Notes under the pieces: model-generated | Database searches by the model: none | What the model was told of the DNA's origin: nothing | The model's input: only the letters and a program-made list of their open reading frames with translations | Position numbers and translations under genes: made by a program | From: Nemania diffusa | Lineage: Eukaryota > Ascomycota > Sordariomycetes > Xylariales > Xylariaceae | Reading direction: 5' to 3' | DNA: 64,000 nt | NCBI GenBank assembly: GCA_038501195.1 | Contig: JBBPUQ010000006.1 | Span: 434,001-498,000 of the forward strand | Shown here: in pieces, positions 58,081 through 64,000 of the stretch | Layout of the letters: the number at the start of each line of letters is the position of its first letter | How positions within the stretch are numbered: the stretch's first letter is position 1

Positions 58081-58508
58081 CCTTTTCGGCACTTTCTAGG
58101 GCCAAACCTAGTTAGTTGAGCTTTGGCGGTAGATTAGTAGATAAAGTGGTAAAAAGTAGATAGGTAGGTATATAGCTAGGCAAGTGGCTAGGTAAATAAA
58201 TGGCTAGGTAAGTAAGTGGGCTTATTAGGTGAAAAAAGGTTTCTATTGGTTGGTTAATGTAGGTTCTAAAACAGACTGCCACCTAGGTAAGAAAATATTA
58301 TACCTTTTGAATAGTTTTTTTTTACCAAAAAAAACAACAAAAAAAAATCAAAAAAAGAAAGAAATTATTTGAAAATAACTGGCAAACACAGGTAAAATAA
58401 GAAATCTTTGTTTTATATGGCAATCAATTCAAATGCGTTTGTTTTGCTTTGGTTAGTCAAGTTATCTGTTAAGCAGTCAAGGTATTGTTTTACCTGTGTT
58501 CAGCGCTG

Positions 58509-58516
58509 GTTTATGG
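58509..58516. repeat. right target-site duplication of the hAT-like element
   Basis: GTTTATGG, identical to 51398..51405, follows the right terminal CAGCGCTG. Confidence 0.9.
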
Positions 58517-59045
58517 TCAGGGATACCTTGATGATGAACACCCCGCTCCTCCACATCTAAAGGATGCATTTATCGCCTCCATTGCTCCTATTCTTCAAAG
58601 CCAGACCTCGCAAAATGTTGAGGGATTGTTGTTACTCGCGGATGACTTCAAGAAAACTAATAACGTATATAGTGGCAGAGGCCTGACGTCTTTGACAGGA
58701 CAGATTATTGAAATGGTTGAGCTTCTCGTTAAAGGAGATCAGGTAGAGGTCATACAGGACGGCAGCGTGGTGGATGCGGAGGTATTTACAAGCGAGGCAA
58801 GCGAAGTGACTTGGGCACAAGGTCTCTTTCGGGTAGGCACAGGATACTTGGGCATGGGGCCACACTCGTCAGAACCGGGAGACGAGCTCTGGGTTATCTC
58901 TGGATGCCCGTTTCCGATGGTCCTTCGTTTTGGCCAGGGAGCGGTTCGAAAGCATAGTATCATAGGAAGGGCCTATGTTCATGGACTTATGCATGGCGAG
59001 GGCCTGTGTGAAGATAGTAATTGGGAAGAGATCTGTTTGATGTAA
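58517..59045 (+). pseudogene. second HET-domain gene, 3' part
   Basis: This is the C-terminal part of the split HET gene, in the same frame as 49937..51405 once the element is excised. It opens with GYLDDEHPAPPHLKDAF and ends at the stop 59043..59045. A HET C-terminal motif set is visible: LFRVGTGYLGMGPHSSEPGD, GDELWVISGCPFPMVLR and IIGRAYVHGLMHGEG, like the corresponding region of the neighbouring HET gene (GLLGIGPPMISVGD, CCYVLGLSDGE). No stop or frameshift occurs within it. An ATG inside the transposon end at 58485 gives an artificial longer open frame. By itself this fragment lacks a promoter and the HET domain. Confidence 0.88.
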
Positions 59046-59911
59046 ACTCCTTCACGCCAGAACGATTGCCGAGTACTAATTTGGCCGGAGTTCATGGCGT
59101 CATGGTCGTGCTATGCTTTCTTTCCGTTTTGAGGTGTCTCTGAGGAACGCGGTTTGAGCCTAGAGTACCCTAGTCGATAGGGGCTTTAGCCCTATATAGC
59201 GAGCATGGAATCTTTTGCTTCATTCCGTTATAGTCAGGCTTGGCCTACAACACGGCACAGGCTTAGGCTTGAATTTCAGATCGAAGGGTCTCAGTTCTGG
59301 CCATGATGATTAGGTAGGTGTGGACGTTGCCTGACATGCAAACGGAGTTTTCTACTCAGGTTGAGACGTCATCAATGGTATTGATAATGAAAGGATTCAA
59401 TTTCAAGGATGTGACGGCTGTAGGCTAAGGGGGCATTGTAAAAAGCTACATACATGTAGGCAGAGGGTTGGGAGACGGAGGATTACAATAGTAGCGAACA
59501 TGGACTTTAAGTACACTAGCTACATTTTAATTCAGGGGCAATCTGGGGAACCTGGTTTCCACTATGTAAGGTATCCACTTCGATTGCGGGGACGCGCTGC
59601 AGCTGCAGGGGCACTTGCTTGCACTGGCTCCACGTGTTTTAAATGTGCCAGCTTTCACGCGTTCTATGGTGCTTCTCCTTTCATAATTCTAGCCTATACG
59701 AGTTTGTCGCGTGGAAGGGGGCGGTGGGTTGGACTTCGACTTTGATTTAGAGAATATTCGGGGTTGCCAAGCTACCTAGTAGTCCTAAGTATAGATTACA
59801 GGTAGATTCTCAAATATTTCACCGTAATATCCGTAGTAGGATCGTAATGGAATCGTTGCAATTCAATCCATATTATTAAAGCCTTGGCAATACCACGCGT
59901 TAAAAAAGTGA

Positions 59912-59959
59912 TGACGTGAAAATATATGACGTCGTTACACAATGATATTAATTACGTCA
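59912..59959. promoter_or_regulatory. cluster of three CRE/bZIP-type sites
   Basis: TGACGT at 59912, TGACGTC at 59927 and, on the other strand, TGACGTAA at 59952..59959 lie within 48 bp, about 220 bp upstream of the small secreted protein start. TGACGT is the core of CRE-binding bZIP factors (ATF/CREB type). Function is inferred from motif density. Confidence 0.5.
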
Positions 59960-60116
59960 TGCAAGAAGCATAAAGACAAATTGGACATTCGGGTCTACCT
60001 AATTGTAATACTACTGCCTAAATCTCTCCATCTTCACCATTTTCAGTTCCTTGAAAAGCAAAACCAAGAACGATCGAATCATTTCGAGAACACACTACAG
60101 CCTCAATCAACCCCAA

Positions 60117-60140
60117 TCATTAATCATTAATCATTAATAA
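60117..60140. repeat. attaatc direct repeat
   Basis: Three tandem units of cattaat lie in the leader of the secreted-protein gene. Confidence 0.55.
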
Positions 60141-60176
60141 CTATCGGGAAATCCAGAGCGAAGAACAAACACAACA

Positions 60177-60615
60177 ATGTACCTACCAACAACACAGAGC
60201 GTCCTCACCGCAGGGCTTGCCTTAACAGGGACTCTTCATAAACGTAAGGCGTCACTGGCTGTCCATTATAAACACCAACTGACCAAACCCCTCAATAGCA
60301 TCCGAGGTAGCATCCGGCAAAGTTCTCGACTACGCCGTCGAGAAATGTCTAGACAAAAATGGCGATGCACGCTGCACCGTACCCTTTCTCGTGACGAAAT
60401 CAACATGCTACAAGCTCGAGTGGTCGACCGAGGGCGCGATTACACATACCACGGCTGAGGTGCGAGACAGCGGGTCTGGTGAGCTCGTATACTACCGGGA
60501 TACGGACGGCGAGTGGAAACCCGAGAAGGGGGAGCTAGTATACATGGACTTCAAGCCGAAGGTCCCTGGCACGGGAAACGATACAGTCTCTTATCGCGTA
60601 ACTACTTGTGAATAG
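60177..60615 (+). CDS. small secreted cysteine-containing protein (candidate effector)
   Basis: Two exons, 60177..60243 and 60299..60615, giving 127 aa. The 55-bp intron has a canonical gtaagg donor, a ctgac branch-like site and an aatag acceptor; splicing removes an in-frame stop. The N terminus MYLPTTQSVLTAGLALTGTL is a plausible, if weak, signal peptide. The mature part has four Cys (KCLDK, RCTVP, TCYKL, TTCE) and beta-rich segments (HTTAEVRDSGSGELVYYR, GELVYMDFKPKVPG). No family is recognised. Size, secretion and Cys count fit a secreted effector-like or antimicrobial-like fold, but function is unknown. It lies alone between a disrupted HET gene and an AT-rich block, a typical setting for fast-evolving genes. 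Confidence 0.68.
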
Positions 60616-61380
60616 GGGCTTTAGTTTATGTATATCTCTATACAAACGTTCCCTTGCTTTCCAATATTACTGCTTCGTCTTTATATCACATCCGCCTGTG
60701 ACCTCTACAAAACGCATGTGACGTTTGTTACGCACTTTTAACCCGTCGACCTGATGATTGTAGGTACATCAACATAATTCACCACCAGAGGTATCCACTC
60801 ATGGCGTACAAAAGCTTCTGTAACTGTTCTCCCGATTGTTCCCCAATGCAGGAATACACCTCATCTTCCAACTCTTGCGTCGCCTCTGGAAGCACCTTCA
60901 AGTCCAGAATATTAATGTAGGACCCGGCAGAGAGCGAACAAAGTCTTCCGGTATGCGAGTTGTGAAATCGCCGCAATCGCCGTGTAACTTCACAGACCGC
61001 ACAGATTTACTTCCGTGAAATATTGCAAGGATTCGATAACTTTCTGGTCTAATGACACCATAAAGGAGATATTCGTCATCATGTTGAGCATGCAGACGGT
61101 ACATATCGGAGACGAGTCAATGAGCATCGAACACCTCCAAGCCGTCTAGCCACACGGTTATCACAACAACATCTACGCTTTACATCTTTTCTTATCCGAG
61201 GTGTATTACTCTTTCCGTTATGCCTTGATTTTTCTCCAGCCTTGCATAAAACATGTCTGTTTTAAGGTAGAATAGAATTCATATTGTTATTAACAGCACT
61301 TAGCAAGGTAGCCAACCCAATCCTAATTTAGAACAAATTGTATCACGTACAAGAGTACGATCGAGCTTAGCAAATAGAAT
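60616..61380. other. intergenic region with possible gene relic
   Basis: Two overlapping minus-strand frames, 60898..61104 and 60779..60976, would together read as one protein of about 110 aa if a frameshift around 60930 were bridged (PEDFVRSL, then SYINILDLKVLPEATQELED). This may be a decayed gene fragment. I do not recognise the family. Confidence 0.3.
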
Positions 61381-62159
61381 TGAACTAGTATAACTAAAAC
61401 GATTTTAAAAAAAATATTAAAGTAAAGCCTGCTAAATATTTTAGTTACTTTAGCTTTTTAATTTTTAAACTTTATATATATATATATGTTTTTAATAAAT
61501 ATTAAAATCAAATTTAATGCTTTATTTTTAAGTTTTAATTTTATAATTATTTTTATTTGCTTATAATAATAAGTATTTATAATAAATAGTAATTTTAACA
61601 AATAATATTATAAATAGTAAAAAAACTTTTGCAAAAGTTTTTTTTTAAACTTTTTATTAAATAAACTTATTTAAATAAATTTTATAATTTAACTTTTTAA
61701 ACTTATTTTATTAAATTTATTTATATTGTTATATATTTTTTAACTAAGTTATTTTAAACTATTTAGCTATTTTTTTTTTATATATTAACAAAAAAAATAA
61801 ATAATAATTTTTTCAATTTTATATTTTAAAATTTTTACAAAAATATATTTTAAACAATTTTAACAATTTTATATATTTTAAATAGTTAATTTTTGTAAAA
61901 AAAAAGCTAAAAATATATTTTTTTTAATATATTGTTATATTAATACGTTTTTTATACTTTAATTATAAAACTATTAAGTAATAAAATTATATTTATATAT
62001 ATTTATTAATTGCGATTTTATTGCTTAATTAAATATATAATATATTTAACAATTTTAAACTAGCAGTTGCAAAAAAAATATATTTTTTTTTTATATATAA
62101 AATAAGTTTGTTTTTAATATTTTAATACTTTTAGTATAAATTAATCGTTTTATAATTTT

Positions 62160-62192
<33 letters not shown>

Positions 62193-62584
62193 TTATTTTT
62201 TTAAATTTATAAATATATTTTTAAAATTGTTTAATTATTATATATTTAATTAACTAATAAAATAGCTAATTTTTTTTATTTTTTTTTTTTTTTTTTATTT
62301 TTATTTATTTGTAAGTTATAATTTTTAAGCTTTTTTTTTATATAAATAAATTTAAAACTAACTTATAGTTATAAATATTATTATTATTATTAGTATATAT
62401 TTTATAAAGCTTTTATATTAATTAAAACTTTAAATAATGTTGTTTTATTATAATGTTTTAATATAATAAATAATTTTTTAGTTTTATATTATAAAATATT
62501 AATTATATATTAATACTTTTAAGAAATAGTTTTATTTTTTTTTGCTGCTTTTTTTAGCTTGTTTTTAAAAAAATTTTTTTTTAG

Positions 62585-62620
<36 letters not shown>

Positions 62621-64000
62621 GTATATTTAAACATTTTTTTTTTTTTTGCTTTTAGTTTTAGCTAATAATTGTTAAAATTTTTTATATTATTACTATAAAT
62701 GCTACTTTTTGTTTTACTACTTATATTTTTTACATTTTTGCTGCTACTACTAACAACAATAACAACAACTTTTTTACTTTTTTTTTTTTAGCGTAATATT
62801 TTAAACTTTATAATTTATTAAACATTTGTTTATATTTATATTTTAATAAATATTGTTATTTATATTTTGTTTAAAAAAAAAAATATATAGTTTTTTACTA
62901 TTGTTATATAAGCACTATTTTTATTAAATATAAAAATAATATATATTTTAATATAACTAGTTATAATTAATATTGTTATAAGTATTTTTTAAAACATATA
63001 TATATATTTATATAAATTTTTTTTATATTTTTTATATATATTTAAAATATTGTATTAATAAATATAAATATAACTTAAATTATATAATATTATTTATTTG
63101 CTATTTAATAGTAACTATTTAATTTAAAACTTTTTAAATTGTAAATTTTATTTTAATATTTTTTAAAATTATTATAATAATTTTTAATTAACAATTTTTA
63201 TATAAAAACTTTTTTGCTTTTATAATATTTTTTAAATTGTTTTTAAAATAAACAAAAAAAAGTTTGTTATTATTGCTTTTTTATTACTTATATTTATATT
63301 TATTTTTTATATTTTTAACTAAATTATTTATATATTTAAACTTTTGTTTACTTTTTATATTTTAATTATTTTTTTTAGTTGTTTTATTTTTTTTTTTTTT
63401 AATATTATTAACACTTTTACTACTAACAACTTTTTTATTTATATTATTAATATTATTAATATTTTATTATATATTTATATTATATATTTTTGTACTTTTT
63501 TTTTTTTATATTTTATATGTTTTTTTTAAAATTTTTAATAAATAAAAATTAATGTTTTTAATATTTAGCAAACTTAAAAAATAAAATAATAAAAATAATA
63601 AATAAAAATTAATATAATTTATTTTAATTTTATTTTTTTTTTTTATTTTTAGTTATTTTAATTATTACAAATTAATAAATAACTAAAAAGTTTTTTTTAT
63701 TTATTTTTTAAGTTTATATTATAAATATAACTTATATTTTTAAAATTAATAAAAGCTTAAAAATATTTAAATTAAACTTATAATAAGTTTTTAATTAATT
63801 TATTAATAAATATTTAACTAATAAAAAAATATATTATTTTAAAGCTTTTTTTAAAATATTTTTAATATAGCTATATATTTTATATGTTTATATATTTAAA
63901 TTTAATATTTATTTTTTTGTTTTTGTTTATTATTAATTTAATTGTTTATATATTATTTAAATAAATTATTTATATTTTATTTAATTTTAAAATAAAATTA
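61381..64000. other. extremely AT-rich block to window edge
   Basis: About 2.6 kb made nearly only of A and T, with long homopolymers (T run at 62161..62189, A run at 62596..62620). No gene, LTR or terminal repeat can be read. It resembles the AT-isochores that RIP produces from repeats, and could also be pericentromeric or subtelomeric. No telomeric TTAGGG array is seen. Confidence 0.6.

Larger units (their letters stand above)
51994..58129. mobile_element. nested element with ccgccaaag inverted ends and TA flanks
   Basis: A 6136-bp element inside the hAT-like insertion. Its ends, from 51994 inward and from 58129 inward, match in inverted orientation over about 34 bp with two C/T differences (ccgccaaagctcaac then aactaggtt then ggccct). 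The similarity continues more loosely to about 60 bp (gcctaaacc). The dinucleotide TA flanks both ends, the target duplication expected of Tc1/mariner-like elements, although two bases alone are weak evidence. No transposase frame survives. The interior holds a minisatellite, very AT-rich DNA, and a three-LTR chain. Confidence 0.65.
51406..58508. mobile_element. hAT-superfamily element inserted in a HET gene
   Basis: The element is 7103 bp. Its ends, 51406..51429 and 58485..58508, are perfect 24-bp inverted repeats starting CAGCGCTGAACACAGG. It is flanked by the perfect 8-bp direct repeat GTTTATGG. An 8-bp duplication and CAG-initial termini are the hallmark of hAT transposons. Subterminal words such as ttgttttgcttt and cttgact occur at both ends, as in hAT transposase-binding regions. 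No transposase frame was seen; the interior is filled by minisatellites and a nested element. It is therefore non-autonomous, or degraded, and would need a transposase supplied in trans. Confidence 0.88.
59046..60176. other. intergenic region with promoter of small secreted protein
   Basis: No gene seen; a plus-strand frame at 59500..59745 has no family features. A cluster of CRE-like sites occurs at 59912..59959, and attaatc direct repeats sit just before the next start. Confidence 0.45.

Noticed and set aside
58485..58516. ATG inside the right end of the hAT-like element as a start for the downstream open frame
   Set aside because: The bases belong to the transposon's inverted repeat and duplication; the true frame comes from the upstream HET half.
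63344..63529. 61-codon hydrophobic frame in the AT-rich block
   Set aside because: A Phe/Ile/Tyr-only translation is what random A/T sequence produces.

Overview
This window is nuclear DNA of a filamentous ascomycete (Pezizomycotina; Sordariomycetes by overall gene resemblance, an inference). Short 50-210 bp GT-AG introns, HET-domain genes, small secreted proteins, GC-rich genes among very AT-rich repeat blocks, and C-to-T/G-to-A decay between repeat copies (the signature of repeat-induced point mutation, RIP) all point there. No prokaryotic operons, CRISPR array, tRNA or rRNA gene was recognised.

Region 1 (about 0.7-32.5 kb) is mostly conserved genes on both strands: a secreted DUF4360 protein, a sedoheptulose/fructose bisphosphatase, a LigB-type ring-opening dioxygenase, acyl-protein thioesterase, an IVY1-like BAR-type protein, nucleoporin Nup53, a polytopic membrane glycoprotein, the mitochondrial redox protein Fmp46, a giant disordered RRM-like protein, complex I subunit NDUFA2, the mitochondrial pyruvate carrier MPC2, and a UBX-domain protein. 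The two mitochondrial inner-membrane genes (NDUFA2, MPC2) are divergent and share a 519-bp promoter. One accessory gene sits among them, a four-exon protein with a PD-(D/E)XK nuclease-like core (17.7-19.6 kb).

Region 2 (about 32.9-44.1 kb) is mixed: a 514-bp MULE-type MITE with 54-bp inverted ends and a 9-bp target duplication; a divergent SDR / acyl-CoA oxidase-like pair, the latter with one in-frame TAG; a ten-exon kelch-repeat membrane protein; and a GH88/GH105-like six-hairpin glycosidase.

Region 3 (about 44-64 kb) is accessory. An intact HET gene lies between two inverted copies of a repeat. Next to it a second HET gene is split by a 7.1-kb element with hAT hallmarks: 24-bp inverted ends beginning CAGCG and a perfect 8-bp duplication. 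Removing the element and one duplication copy rejoins the two halves in frame (666 codons). Inside the hAT lies a second element with TA-flanked inverted ends, and inside that a three-LTR retrotransposon chain eroded by RIP, together with several minisatellites. After the HET locus come one small secreted cysteine-containing protein with a cluster of CRE-like sites upstream, and then an extremely AT-rich, gene-free block to the window edge.

Exon boundaries were read by eye: splice consensus, reading phase and recognisable family motifs were required to agree. Family names come from remembered motifs, not from a database search.
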